A stretch of 64,000 bases of DNA from Candidatus Enterococcus ferrettii (GCF_017377655.1 NZ_JAFREL010000022.1:1-64000), one strand, 5' to 3'; shown: positions 36,715-46,081, numbered from the stretch's first letter. Translations and numbers: made by a program. Notes: generated from the letters alone by a model not told the origin.

Positions 36715-37539
36715 ATGAAAAAAAGCAAAGTAGGTATATATCTATTAGCGATACTACTTTCAATTTATTGCTTGTTCCCGTTCTTGTGGATGCTAATTTC
36801 ATCATTAAAGCCGATTAACGAAATTCGAGCGACAGTGCCCACTTTTATTATAAAAAGCCCAACATTTGAAAATTTTCAAAGAGTACTTTTTGATGCGGGA
36901 TTTGTAACATATATAAAAAATAGTTTAATTGTGTCAACCATTTCTTGTCTAATTTCTTTAGTGATTTCTATATGTGCAGGTTATGTTTTTAGTAGATTTT
37001 TTAGACTGAGAATTGTGAAATTTGCTAATTTGTTTATGCTCTTGTCACAAATGATTCCAGGAGTTTTATTGTTAGTACCATTGTATATTATCATGCGCAA
37101 TTTAAGAGTATTAGATTCTTATATCTCGTTGATACTAGCATACACGACATTCGTTATTCCAATGTGTACGTTTATGATGAGTAGTTTTTTTGATTCAGTA
37201 CCAAAAGCATTAGAAGAAGCAGCAGAAATAGATGGCTATAACAGAATTCAAATTTTGTTTAAGATAATTTTACCAATCTCACTCCCAACAATTATCTCAA
37301 CCGGGTTATACGCGTTTATTAATGCATGGAACGAGTTTATGTTTGGGTATATTTTTATCTCAAGGGAACAATATCGTACATTGACTCCAGCAATAATGCT
37401 GTTTAAAGGAACTAATACTGTCGATTGGGGAGCGCTTATGGCAGCTTCTGTAATTGCATTAATTCCAGTAACTGTTTTATTTCTATTTTTACAAAGATAT
37501 TTTATTGCAGGTTTGGCAAGTGGTTCAGTAAAAGGATAG
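36715..37539 (+). CDS. Sugar ABC transporter permease (MsmG/UgpE type)
   Basis: 274 residues, six spans; EAA loop LEEAAEIDGYNRIQILFKIILPISLPTIIST (about 165-195). The ATG at 36715 is used because TTAGGAG lies seven bases ahead; a frame from 36685 would overlap the previous gene and lacks a site. No ATPase gene follows: the importer probably uses a shared MsmK-like ATPase encoded elsewhere, as in streptococci. Confidence 0.92.
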   Translation: MKKSKVGIYLLAILLSIYCLFPFLWMLISSLKPINEIRATVPTFIIKSPTFENFQRVLFDAGFVTYIKNSLIVSTISCLISLVISICAGYVFSRFFRLRIVKFANLFMLLSQMIPGVLLLVPLYIIMRNLRVLDSYISLILAYTTFVIPMCTFMMSSFFDSVPKALEEAAEIDGYNRIQILFKIILPISLPTIISTGLYAFINAWNEFMFGYIFISREQYRTLTPAIMLFKGTNTVDWGALMAASVIALIPVTVLFLFLQRYFIAGLASGSVKG

Positions 37540-37773
37540 GACACGGATATGGAGTTAGAATTGCTGGATATTATAATTTTAATAAGAGGTGCAAATATTG
37601 CTGAGATACTTCTTAAAAGCATTTAAACAAACGGATGCAAAAAGATGTAGGAAAGCTAATAATACGAGGAATTTTATGCTAGATCTGTTAGGAATAGTGT
37701 TAGTAGTTGTTCCCTTTTTTTAGATAGCAGAAGGATTTTAAGCAAAAGAAAAGAGCTTCTTTTAAAATAATAA

Positions 37774-37803
37774 TTGACAATCATGAGAAGTATTTGCTAT
37801 GGT
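37774..37803 (+). promoter_or_regulatory. Promoter of the T-box leader
   Basis: TTGACA (37774-37779), 18-base spacer, TATGGT (37798-37803). The gap 37540-37773 upstream shows no gene. Confidence 0.65.
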
Positions 37804-37814
37804 ATTAAAAAATA

Positions 37815-38082
37815 AATAAACACGATGAAAAAGAAAGTAAAGTTAAATCCTTTTGCAACAGAGAGTCTCGGCTGCTGAAAAGAGACGTAAAGAATTTAAT
37901 TTGAAAATGGCTTTTGAGTGGATCTTCTGATAAGTAAGAAGGTACGGGATGCCCCGTTAAAAGGCAAGCAGTCTCCATAAATTGGGTACTGATCGAGGCA
38001 GTGACTTGCGAAAGCACTGCAATATAAGGTGGTAACGCAGCTAATTTGCCCTTAGATGTCTTTAAGATGTCTAAGGGCTTTT
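37815..38082 (+). promoter_or_regulatory. T-box riboswitch, methionine specifier
   Basis: The T-box sequence AAGGTGGTAACGCAG (38026-38040) is near consensus, with the UGGU bulge that pairs with tRNA NCCA ends having an A discriminator. The stem I side contains AGAGAGTCTCGG and, on its 3' strand, GAAAATGGCTTTTGAGTGG, in which the specifier codon is ATG (37907-37909). The terminator hairpin pairs GCCCTTAG (38048-38055) with CTAAGGGC (38071-38078) before a T run. Uncharged tRNA-Met is thus expected to allow expression of the MetE-like gene. Confidence 0.9.
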
Positions 38083-38196
38083 GTCATTCCTGATTTTCGT
38101 AGGTTGACAAGGTTTAAGGATGCAAGTAGTTCGCCACTCAAAAATTAGCGACAACGTCAATAATCACAAAAAACAAAAAAGGGAGTGTTACAAAAA

Positions 38197-39303
38197 ATGG
38201 CAAAAATACCGTTTCGATTTGATCAAGTAGGAAGTTTGCTTCGACCGAAGGCGTTAAAAGAAGCGAGAGAGAAATTTAAAAATGGGGAAATCACAAAGGC
38301 AGAGCTTACTCAGGTAGAAGACACTGAAATTATTAAAGTGATTGAAAAGCAAAAAAAGGTTGGATTAAAAGCAGTAACTGATGGAGAGTTTCGTCGTCGT
38401 TGGTGGCATCTTGATTTTATTGCCGGTTTGAACGGCATTACTGTTTATGATTTTACAACGACGGCTTTTGGTGTGACAACTGAAGCCCAGGGAACCTACG
38501 TGAGTGATAAATTATCGTTTGACAAGAACCACCCATTTTTGGAGCATTTCAAATTTACAAATGTTCATGCAGGAGAAGCAATTGCTAAGCAAACAATTCC
38601 TGGACCAAATATGATTTTCTTGGATTCATTCATTCTATCTAAGCAATACAATGAGAACCCTGTCTATCAAACGGTTGAAGAATTTGAGAAAGATTTGATT
38701 CATACGTATCAAGAAGCAATTCAAGCATTCTATGATGCAGGATGTCGTTATTTGCAATTGGACGATACTAGTTGGGGTGGATTATTTGATGAGCGATTCA
38801 GAGGAATGATCACTCAAAATGGATACGATCCAGATGAATTAATTCAAAAATTTGGTGATATTACGGAAGCCGTTCTTTCCAAAAAACCTGAGGATTTAGC
38901 AGTGACCTTCCACTTTTGTAAAGGAAACTTTCAATCTCACTGGTTATACAATGGATCCTACGATAAAATTGCTAAGCGTTTATTAGGCATTTCTCAATTT
39001 AATGGATTCTTTTTAGAATTCGATGATGAACGTTCTGGCAGCTTTGAGCCGATGGCAAATATTGGAGAACAGTATTTGGTGCTGGGGTTAATTACAACAA
39101 AAACGCCAAAGCTAGAGGACAAAGAACAACTAAAGCTGCGAATTAAAGAAGCCACTCAGTATGTGCCTCTTAATCAGTTGTGTTTAAGTCCTCAATGTGG
39201 TTTTTCGTCGACTCATGAAGGGAATAAAGTGACAGAAGAAGATCAATGGGCGAAGCTTGCTTTAGTGATTGAAGTAGCTAAAGAAGTTTGGGAAGATGCA
39301 TAA
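38197..39303 (+). CDS. Short MetE-like methionine synthase (C-terminal catalytic domain, YxjG/YxjH type)
   Basis: 368 residues, the size of the catalytic half only of cobalamin-independent methionine synthase. Opening FRFDQVGSLLRPKALKEAR and the zinc ligands in FHFCKGN (about 246) and LSPQCGFSS (about 331) are present. This short class is known in Firmicutes (YxjG/YxjH); methyl donor may differ from MetE. The ATG at 38197 is preceded by GGGAG; a GTG four codons earlier lies on that site and is rejected. Control by a Met T-box supports a role in methionine supply. Confidence 0.88.
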   Translation: MAKIPFRFDQVGSLLRPKALKEAREKFKNGEITKAELTQVEDTEIIKVIEKQKKVGLKAVTDGEFRRRWWHLDFIAGLNGITVYDFTTTAFGVTTEAQGTYVSDKLSFDKNHPFLEHFKFTNVHAGEAIAKQTIPGPNMIFLDSFILSKQYNENPVYQTVEEFEKDLIHTYQEAIQAFYDAGCRYLQLDDTSWGGLFDERFRGMITQNGYDPDELIQKFGDITEAVLSKKPEDLAVTFHFCKGNFQSHWLYNGSYDKIAKRLLGISQFNGFFLEFDDERSGSFEPMANIGEQYLVLGLITTKTPKLEDKEQLKLRIKEATQYVPLNQLCLSPQCGFSSTHEGNKVTEEDQWAKLALVIEVAKEVWEDA

Positions 39304-39350
39304 ATAAAGGCAAATAAGAGGCTGAATCAAAGGACTCTTCAATAAAACAA

Positions 39351-39390
39351 AAAAGCTGTTAAAATCTTTTTTAGATTTTAACGGCTTTTT
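39351..39390 (+). terminator. Terminator of the MetE-like gene
   Basis: A 16-bp stem (39351-39366 with 39373-39388, one mismatch) ends in five T residues. The remaining spacer to 39605 shows no further feature. Confidence 0.85.
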
Positions 39391-39605
39391 AATGAAGAAA
39401 AATAAGCGAGTAATTTTTAAGTGTTCATTTGATATATCCGGCATTTATTCATCTATATTTTTTTGAATTTTCCTTTGTGGAGCGTGCAAGAATTCCAGCT
39501 GGATCCATTTCTAATTATTGGGTGTTTAAAAACGAACAGTAAAAAGCATAAAATGTCGTGAATTCTCCTAATTCGTCACTTATACTTGATTTACGAGGAG
39601 TTGAG

Positions 39606-40475
39606 ATGATGGATTGGATTACTAGGATACAGCGAACGATTGACTACATCGAACAGAATCTCTTAGACGATATGGACATAATTGAACTTTCAAAGGTTGC
39701 AAACTCTTCTGCCTTTCACTTTCAACGAGTATTCCATATTTTAAGTGGTCATACTATTTCTGAATATATTCGCTACCGTCGGCTTACGTTAGCAGCAAAT
39801 GAATTACAAACGGATGCATGTAAAGTTATCGATATGGCTTTGAAATACGGATATGATACACCAGAGAGCTTTTCTCGCGCTTTCAAGCAATTTCATGGAA
39901 TTACCCCCTCCGCTGCACGTAAACCGGGAGCCAATCTCAGAGCATTTTCCAAATTATACATCAAGGTAATATTGGAAGGCGGAAGCATAATGGACTATCG
40001 AATTGAAAAGAAGCCAGCATTTTGTCTTCTTTCTAGGGCTGAGTATCAAAAAGCTGACAATGTTCAGGTTTCTGAATTCTGGGATAAAAGCTATAGTGAT
40101 GGTACTATAAGCAAGCTCAAAGAATATTCTGCGATAAGTGAAAGGCCCATTATAGGATTAGCAGATGGTTCTTCTTTTGACGGCTTCCGTTATTTATATT
40201 ATATAGGGACGCCATATGAAGGAAAGCATATTCCCGATGGGTACCTTTTACGTGAAATTCCAGCTGCTGACTGGATAATATTTCGGTGTGTAGATTTAAG
40301 CGAGAGTGAGGCTAATGAAGAAATTTTCAGAAAAATATATTCAGAGTTTTTTCCCACCTCGGATTATGAACCGAATAATGACTATCAGCTTGAGGTTTTT
40401 CCAGGAGATGGCTTGGAACATGCGCAAGAGGTATCTGAAATCTGGATCAGTGTTCGCCAGAAGCTTGTGGTCTGA
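39606..40475 (+). CDS. AraC-family regulator with GyrI-like effector domain
   Basis: 289 residues. The two AraC helix-turn-helices are N-terminal (IDYIEQNLLDDMDIIELSKVANSSAFHFQRVFHILSGHTISEYIRYRRLTLAA, about 11-63; then the GYDTPESFSRAFKQFHGITPSAAR motif, about 82-105). The C-terminal half (from about 130) resembles the GyrI/SOUL-like effector-binding fold found in Rob and BmrR-type proteins. ATG at 39606 follows GAGGAG; the upstream extension lacks a site. Target genes are unknown. Confidence 0.88.
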   Translation: MMDWITRIQRTIDYIEQNLLDDMDIIELSKVANSSAFHFQRVFHILSGHTISEYIRYRRLTLAANELQTDACKVIDMALKYGYDTPESFSRAFKQFHGITPSAARKPGANLRAFSKLYIKVILEGGSIMDYRIEKKPAFCLLSRAEYQKADNVQVSEFWDKSYSDGTISKLKEYSAISERPIIGLADGSSFDGFRYLYYIGTPYEGKHIPDGYLLREIPAADWIIFRCVDLSESEANEEIFRKIYSEFFPTSDYEPNNDYQLEVFPGDGLEHAQEVSEIWISVRQKLVV

Positions 40476-40518
40476 TTCTTGAGCGTTTAGCTAAAGCTGT
40501 TGTTCCTTTGAAAATGGG

Positions 40519-40555
40519 GCTGAGAAAAAGAGTTTATTTTTTCTCAGCTTTTTTT
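40519..40555 (+). terminator. Terminator after the AraC-family gene
   Basis: GCTGAGAAAA (40519-40528) pairs with TTTTCTCAGC (40539-40548), followed by seven T residues. Confidence 0.85.
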
Positions 40556-40698
40556 ATTTGAAACAACGACAGGAACTTTGGATACCAATAGAAATTCCTT
40601 GTCTATTCTGTTAAGAGGCGGAGAATCTGCTCTCTCTTTCGTGCTATAATAGCGGGGATGCAGTGTTGCTGAATAAACAGCACAGAAGGAGGATTTTT

Positions 40699-41475
40699 TT
40701 GAATAAGAAATACTTTTTTTTCGATATTGATGGAACATTAACCGATCGACAAACTAACCAAGTAGTTCCTAGTGCGGCAGAAGCACTAAAGCAGCTGCAG
40801 GAAAATGGTCATTTTGTCGCAATAGCTACTGGACGAGCTCATTATAAAGCAATCACTTTTATGAAGGAAATGGAACTGCAGAATATGGTCTGTGCGGGTG
40901 GAGGTGCATTGGTTTATGAGCATGAATTGTTGCATAACCGTCCCTTAGATACAGAAAAAGCACGAGCAATTGTTAATCAGGCAGATGAATTAGGGTATGG
41001 TGTGCTGCTGATGCTGGATGATTCTATTAAGGTGTGGGCTAAAGATAACCGGTTTGTTGAGCAGGTTGGAGAACGTCAAGAACCAACAGAGTATGTAATT
41101 GATCCGGAGTTGAATTTCAACAGCTTAGATACGATTTATAAAATCTATCTTTCAATTCCTAAAGAGGAAGAAGAGAAATTGACTTTAAAGGATAGCCTAG
41201 GCAATCTGCGCTTTGTTCCTGAGTACTTGATGTTCCAGTATGATGACAAATACACTGGAATTATTGACATGATGAGGAAGATAAATGGGAATATCGAAGA
41301 TGTGGTTGTTTTTGGTGATGATACCAATGATTTAGTAATGTTCCACCCTCAATGGACTAATATTGCTATGGGCAATGCGACGGCTGAGCTGAAGGAGAAG
41401 GCAGATTATGTCACTCAGGCCAATGTGGAGGATGGAATATTCAACGCCTGCAAGAGGTTCGGATGGATTGGATAA
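40699..41475 (+). CDS. Cof-type HAD phosphatase
   Basis: 258 residues. HAD motif I FFDIDGTLTD (about 6-15), motif II IATGRAH near 47-53, and motif IV VVFGDDTNDLVMF near 203-215 are seen, with a type IIB cap between. The start appears to be TTG at 40699, since AAGGAGG lies directly ahead and no ATG is suitable; a GTG frame from 40663 runs through this ribosome site. Monocistronic, ending in a terminator. Sugar-phosphate substrate not determined. Confidence 0.88.
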   Translation: MNKKYFFFDIDGTLTDRQTNQVVPSAAEALKQLQENGHFVAIATGRAHYKAITFMKEMELQNMVCAGGGALVYEHELLHNRPLDTEKARAIVNQADELGYGVLLMLDDSIKVWAKDNRFVEQVGERQEPTEYVIDPELNFNSLDTIYKIYLSIPKEEEEKLTLKDSLGNLRFVPEYLMFQYDDKYTGIIDMMRKINGNIEDVVVFGDDTNDLVMFHPQWTNIAMGNATAELKEKADYVTQANVEDGIFNACKRFGWIG

Positions 41476-41504
41476 ATGGATTGATTGAAACAGAATGGAC
41501 AGCT

Positions 41505-41534
41505 AGGTAAGTCAATAGGGCTTACCTTTTTTTT
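41505..41534 (+). terminator. Terminator after the HAD gene
   Basis: AGGTAAG (41505-41511) pairs with CTTACCT (41521-41527), followed by T residues to 41534. Confidence 0.8.
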
Positions 41535-41612
41535 GGCAATTAAATCACTTATAAATACATACAAAACATTATAAACACTTATTGTGTGTTAAACTATAAA
41601 TGAGGTGAGGAG

Positions 41613-42359
41613 ATGTATCAAGAAAAGCGGTTACGCGAAATTCAACAGCTGTTGAAGGAAAAGGAATCTTTATCTGCGAAAGAAATGATGACTCATTTCG
41701 GCGTTTCAAGAGATACTATTCGCAGAGATTTCAGTATCTTAGCGAGTGAAGGGAAAGCATTGCGGACCCATGGCGGCATTATGTCGACTACCCAAGAAAA
41801 TGAGATTTCTCCTCTAAGTATAAGACTTAAGGAATCTGGACCAGAAAAAAAGGCCATCGCTAAAAAGGCCGCTGCATTGATCAAAACAGGTGGAACGTAT
41901 TTTCTAGATGTTTCTAGTATTACTTCGAATTTAGCTGAACGAATTGAAAAAGAAGTAGTGATTTATACGCATTCACTCGATGTTACAAATAGTTTAAGCA
42001 CTAATCCGAGAGTCACTTGTCATCTTTTAGGTGGAAAATTTTTTCCTAAGCATCGTTTTTTTCATTCTTTAGCTGAAATAAGTGTTTTAGAAAATATCTA
42101 TTTTGATGCCATTTTTATAGGAGCAGCCGGGTTAAAGGATGGATACGTTCGCTTTGAAGATGAAGAGGATGCACAGGTGAAAAGGAAGGTATTTCCACAT
42201 GCTGAAACAAAGATTCTATTGGCAGAACAAGCTAAATTTGAACAGATTTCCACCTATGCCATTGGTAAAGTAAAAGATTTTGATTACTTTATTACCGATA
42301 AAATGCCTGATGAAAAACAGTTAGCATTATTCAAAAAACAGTCGAAAATAATCGTATAA
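41613..42359 (+). CDS. DeoR-family transcriptional regulator
   Basis: 248 residues. The N-terminal DeoR HTH is clear (QEKRLREIQQLLKEKESLSAKEMMTHFGVSRDTIRRDFSILASEG, 3-47), followed by the hinge LRTHGGIM and a DeoR sensor domain with GGTYFLDVSSITSNLA and FIGAAGLKDG. TGAGGTGAGG precedes the ATG. It is 17 bases upstream of a HAD phosphatase and both are likely one operon, suggesting response to a sugar phosphate. Confidence 0.92.
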   Translation: MYQEKRLREIQQLLKEKESLSAKEMMTHFGVSRDTIRRDFSILASEGKALRTHGGIMSTTQENEISPLSIRLKESGPEKKAIAKKAAALIKTGGTYFLDVSSITSNLAERIEKEVVIYTHSLDVTNSLSTNPRVTCHLLGGKFFPKHRFFHSLAEISVLENIYFDAIFIGAAGLKDGYVRFEDEEDAQVKRKVFPHAETKILLAEQAKFEQISTYAIGKVKDFDYFITDKMPDEKQLALFKKQSKIIV

Positions 42360-42376
42360 AACGGGAGGCGAACAAA

Positions 42377-43207
42377 ATGAATCGTAAGAAAATCAAGCTA
42401 GTTATCAGTGATATTGATGGCACAATTCTGAATAGCAATCATCAGATAGACAGTGATTTAAGGCGACAGGTCAGTGAATTGAAGAAGGAAGGAATTCCCT
42501 TTGTACTAGCTTCTGCCCGATCTCCAAAAGGAATTATCCCACTTGCTCAGCAGCTAGGGATAACAGACGATCCAATCGCCAGCTATAATGGCGCATTGAT
42601 TATGAAAAATGAACCCGAAAAAGGCTATGTACCAATTTTCACACATAGCTTAGATAAGCGGGACGTACACCGATTAGTAAAAGCGGTGAAGCAAAATTTT
42701 CCACAAATATCTATCAGCTTATATTCCAATCAGAATTGGTATGTTGAGACATTGGATAAATGGTCAAGAAGTGAAGCAGACATAACGGGTGAAGAGCCGA
42801 TTCAAAAGAGTTTCAAACAGCTGATTGATGACAAAGAGACACCTATACACAAATTTTTGTTGATAGGAGAAACGAAAGATGTTCAACGACTGCAGCAATT
42901 TTGCCAAGAAATTGACCTGGAGGAAAGTGCTTTTTATCTATCAAAAGAGAACTATTTGGAGGTTACTCACCAGGCAGTATCAAAGGAATTAGCGTTAATT
43001 GAAGTAGCAAATTACTTTCAAATTTCCTTAGAAAATACAATGGCAATTGGTGACAATTATAACGATATCCCAATGCTGTTATTGGCTGGACTAGGGGTAG
43101 CAATGGGAAATGCACCTGAAAAAGTCAAAAACAGTGCAAAGGTTGAAACGACGACAAATAATCACAATGGGGCTTCTGACGCAATCAAAAAATACGTGAT
43201 TGGATGA
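42377..43207 (+). CDS. Cof-type HAD phosphatase
   Basis: 276 residues. Motif I LVISDIDGTILNS (8-20), motif II LASARSP near 48-54, Lys near 205, motif IV AIGDNYNDIPMLLLAG near 220-235. GGGAGG lies ahead of the ATG. The DeoR gene directly upstream suggests coordinated control. It is the third Cof-type phosphatase in this window; they are distinct in sequence and not recent copies. Substrate unknown. Confidence 0.9.
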   Translation: MNRKKIKLVISDIDGTILNSNHQIDSDLRRQVSELKKEGIPFVLASARSPKGIIPLAQQLGITDDPIASYNGALIMKNEPEKGYVPIFTHSLDKRDVHRLVKAVKQNFPQISISLYSNQNWYVETLDKWSRSEADITGEEPIQKSFKQLIDDKETPIHKFLLIGETKDVQRLQQFCQEIDLEESAFYLSKENYLEVTHQAVSKELALIEVANYFQISLENTMAIGDNYNDIPMLLLAGLGVAMGNAPEKVKNSAKVETTTNNHNGASDAIKKYVIG

Positions 43208-43380
43208 GAAATCTACACCTGTGATTAGTTACGAAAAAATAAAGCCAGAGCTATGGTAACACGTTTTCTTCATAGTTAATGGCAACGTTAAGAAAAATGA
43301 AATCAGTTCAAATGAACTTGCTGACAAAGCTGAGTGGACTATCAATAGAACTTCTAAACAAAATCACGCGAAAATTTACT

Positions 43381-43423
43381 ATATCGGAGAAAAGAAGGCG
43401 GCTTCTTTTCCGATATTTTTTTT
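43381..43423. terminator. Terminator between the HAD and MarR genes
   Basis: A long stem (43381-43397 with 43402-43416) is followed by eight T residues. The spacer 43208-43380 shows nothing else. Confidence 0.85.
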
Positions 43424-43442
43424 CTACGAAGCAACCCGGTAA

Positions 43443-43871
43443 TTAAGAAGACGTCAGTTCCACAGAGATGAGCTTCTCCAGCAACTTTTTTAATAGTTGG
43501 GACTCTTCATCAGAAAAGGCAGAAAGTACGTCATCATTCAGTCTTTGGGTGACACTTTCAATAGCTGATTGCATGTTGTCAGCTTTCTTTGTAGTAGAGA
43601 CCAGCACGACTCGTCGATTATTCGGATCAACTTCTCTTTCAATTAATTCCAATTTTTGCATTTTATCAAGAATTCCAGAAATGGTCGGAGCTTCTAAATG
43701 CAAAGCTTCGGCAATTTTTTTGGGCGTGAGTTGTCCTTTATTCCAAAGGCAGCTTAGGATACCAGCTTGAGCTGGAGTAACCCCTTGTTCCTCTAAAAGC
43801 TGACTATAATGTTTGAATACTTTGTGTTGACTCACACTAAGTAAGAAATTAATGCATTCTTCGATTTTCAT
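43443..43871 (-). CDS. MarR-family transcriptional regulator
   Basis: 142 residues. The winged HTH spans about 30-95: GVTPAQAGILSCLWNKGQLTPKKIAEALHLEAPTISGILDKMQKLELIEREVDPNNRRVVLVSTT, with the DPNNRR wing typical of MarR. Divergent from the YhfP-type reductase and separated by 105 bases containing a 7-bp palindrome, so it probably represses that gene and itself. Confidence 0.9.
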   Translation of the reverse strand: MKIEECINFLLSVSQHKVFKHYSQLLEEQGVTPAQAGILSCLWNKGQLTPKKIAEALHLEAPTISGILDKMQKLELIEREVDPNNRRVVLVSTTKKADNMQSAIESVTQRLNDDVLSAFSDEESQLLKKLLEKLISVELTSS

Positions 43872-43942
43872 TGACGCGCTCCTTCGATTTTTATTGACAA
43901 GACCATACTAGCATGATAAGTTTTAAATGAAAATATTTTTGT

Positions 43943-43959
43943 AACAAAACTATTTTGTT
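43943..43959. promoter_or_regulatory. Palindrome likely bound by the MarR regulator
   Basis: AACAAAA (43943-43949), CTA, TTTTGTT (43953-43959). It lies just ahead of the ribosome site of the reductase gene, where binding would block expression. Confidence 0.6.
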
Positions 43960-43976
43960 TAGGAAGTGAAATTGAA

Positions 43977-44963
43977 ATGGAAAAATTTGAAGCATTAGTC
44001 GTAAATGAAACAGAACAAGGTATAGGCTTTGGCGTTGAAAAAGTAACTCTGGATGATTTATCTTCAGGAGAAGTACTCATTCAAGTAAACTATTCTTCCG
44101 TTAACTACAAGGATATGCTGGCGGTTCAAGCAAAAGGTGGAGTCATTCGCAACTATCCAATGATTCCAGGCATTGATTTAAGTGGTACAGTGGTGGAAGC
44201 GAAGGGTACTCGTTTTTCAGAGGGGGAAGAGGTATTAGTTACCGGCTTTGAAATGGGAATGACACATACCGGCGGCTTTTCTCAGTATGCCAGAGTGCCT
44301 AGCGAATGGGTTATTCCCTTGCCTAAAGGATTAAACCTAAAAGAGGCTATGATCTTCGGAACAGCTGGCTTGACGGCAGCTTTATCTATTGCTGCATTGG
44401 AAAGCAATGGAATGAATTCCGCATTGGAGCAAAAGATAGTAGTCACTGGTTCAACAGGTGGTGTGGGAAGTTTAGCCCTTCAAATGCTGGTCAAAGCAGG
44501 ATATAAAAATGTTATTGCGTTGGTTAGAAAAGAAAGACAGATCGAGGTAGCTAAAAAGCTGGGAGCCTCTGAGGTCATCTTATCCGAAAGTATTGATGAT
44601 AGTCCGCGGCCTGTAAAGAAACAACAGTATCATTTTGTGTTAGATACTGTGGGTGGAGAGGTTGCTTCGAAGTTGATTCCATACATTTATTATGATGGTG
44701 CAATGTCACTCTGCGGAAATGCTGGAGGGATTAAGCTGACAACAACGGTATTACCTTTCATTTTAAGAGGAGTGAAACTTTTAGGGATTGATTCTGTCAA
44801 TATTTCTGGAGAAAAGCGAATTGAAATGTGGAACAAAATGGCGTCTGTCTGGAATATTGCTGATCAAGCAGTTTTTCAAGAGACTGATTTGGATAATCTG
44901 TCTGACACGATTGACGCGTTGAAGCAGGGGAATCATTTAGGCAGAAGTATTGTAAAAATTTAA
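43977..44963 (+). CDS. YhdH/YhfP-family quinone oxidoreductase-like protein
   Basis: 328 residues of the zinc-less medium-chain reductases. The NADPH motif VTGSTGGVGSLALQML is near 158-173; other family segments are SVNYKDMLAVQ, IPGIDLSGTV and IFGTAGLTAALSIAAL. It is clearly related along its whole length to the protein at 23454-24449. Divergent MarR control suggests induction by electrophiles or quinones. AGGAAG precedes the ATG. Confidence 0.9.
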   Translation: MEKFEALVVNETEQGIGFGVEKVTLDDLSSGEVLIQVNYSSVNYKDMLAVQAKGGVIRNYPMIPGIDLSGTVVEAKGTRFSEGEEVLVTGFEMGMTHTGGFSQYARVPSEWVIPLPKGLNLKEAMIFGTAGLTAALSIAALESNGMNSALEQKIVVTGSTGGVGSLALQMLVKAGYKNVIALVRKERQIEVAKKLGASEVILSESIDDSPRPVKKQQYHFVLDTVGGEVASKLIPYIYYDGAMSLCGNAGGIKLTTTVLPFILRGVKLLGIDSVNISGEKRIEMWNKMASVWNIADQAVFQETDLDNLSDTIDALKQGNHLGRSIVKI

Positions 44964-44976
44964 TCAACGAAAATGT

Positions 44977-45009
44977 GAGCGACTGCAACTGGTCGCTCTT
45001 TATTTTTTT
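44977..45009 (+). terminator. Terminator after the YhfP-type gene
   Basis: GAGCGAC (44977-44983) pairs with GTCGCTC (44992-44998) before a T-rich run. Confidence 0.75.
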
Positions 45010-45256
45010 CAGACGGTAGTTAAACTGTTCCTGCTTTTGTTTAGGGACTAAGTGACTGATATAATAGATGAATACTATAAAAGAAATACTCACTAAGGTA
45101 AAAAAGGAAACTGCTAGAAAGGCTGATGATCAGCTGATCGTCTGTAATGATGAATCATCACCATCTTAGTAGTTTGTTGGTATTAGTGAATTTTAGACAG
45201 AAATATGCAGTAAGAAGGATTAATCAGTAAGCAATAACAACCACTGGAGGCAAAAC

Positions 45257-46081
45257 ATGAGTTCAGAATCTTTTAAGGATATTTATTTTAAGGAAGATTG
45301 CTTCTCCGACCTCTTTTGCTTCAATGTCGGTCATGAGGTATGCAGCAGAGGTCATCGCTTCGGTCCATCCTTGCGGGAAAACTACCTGATTCACTTTGTC
45401 GTGAGGGGGAAGGGCAGTTATAAGGTTGATCAAAAAACTTATCATTTAGGCCAAGGGGATTTTTTCTTGATTCGCCCCAACGAATTGATCGATTACCAAG
45501 CCGATCTGGTAGACCCATGGGAATACTATTGGTTCGGATTTGGGGGAAGTGAAGTAGAAAAGATTTTGGAAGCTCATGGCTGGCAACCCAATCATTACAC
45601 AGGGAGTGCTACAGCAACAACAGAAATTCAAAAGAAAATTGAAGGTTTCATGGAATTGGATTTTTCACGCTACAATCAAAAGCTGTTTAATCAAGCTAAG
45701 TTTTTAGAAATTTTTGCTTCTTTTAAAGGCGACACAGACTATGAGGCTACTCATGCCGGAACTTTGGAAAAAAGGTATAGTGAGCTGTTTGCTCTATATG
45801 TTAAAAATAATTATTACCGAGAAAATCTTACGATTGAAGAGATTGCCAAATCCATGTATCTGCACCCTACTTACTTTAGTCAGGTTATCAAAAGTGAGCT
45901 GCAGTTAACGGCAATGGAATACTTAAAAAGCTACCGCATGAACAAGGCGAGCATGCTGCTAATGACCACAGATGCAAGCATTGAAGAGATTTCCCAAGCT
46001 GTCGGGTACCAAAACAGACACTCCTTTACCCGAGCCTTTAAACAGAAATTCCAGGTATCTCCTTCAGAGTACCGTAAATAG
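45257..46081 (+). CDS. AraC-family regulator with cupin sensor domain (MsmR/RafR-like)
   Basis: 274 residues. The N-terminal cupin domain binds sugar (YLIHFVVRGKGSYKVDQKTYHLGQGDFFLIRPNELIDYQAD, about 38-78; then WEYYWFGFGG). The C-terminal double HTH reads NLTIEEIAKSMYLHPTYFSQVIKSELQLTAMEYLKSYRMNKASMLLMTTDASIEEISQAVGYQNRHSFTRAFKQKFQVSPSEYRK (about 190-274). TGGAGG precedes the ATG. It lies 98 bases before the GH4 gene and probably activates it on melibiose or raffinose. Confidence 0.92.
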   Translation: MSSESFKDIYFKEDCFSDLFCFNVGHEVCSRGHRFGPSLRENYLIHFVVRGKGSYKVDQKTYHLGQGDFFLIRPNELIDYQADLVDPWEYYWFGFGGSEVEKILEAHGWQPNHYTGSATATTEIQKKIEGFMELDFSRYNQKLFNQAKFLEIFASFKGDTDYEATHAGTLEKRYSELFALYVKNNYYRENLTIEEIAKSMYLHPTYFSQVIKSELQLTAMEYLKSYRMNKASMLLMTTDASIEEISQAVGYQNRHSFTRAFKQKFQVSPSEYRK

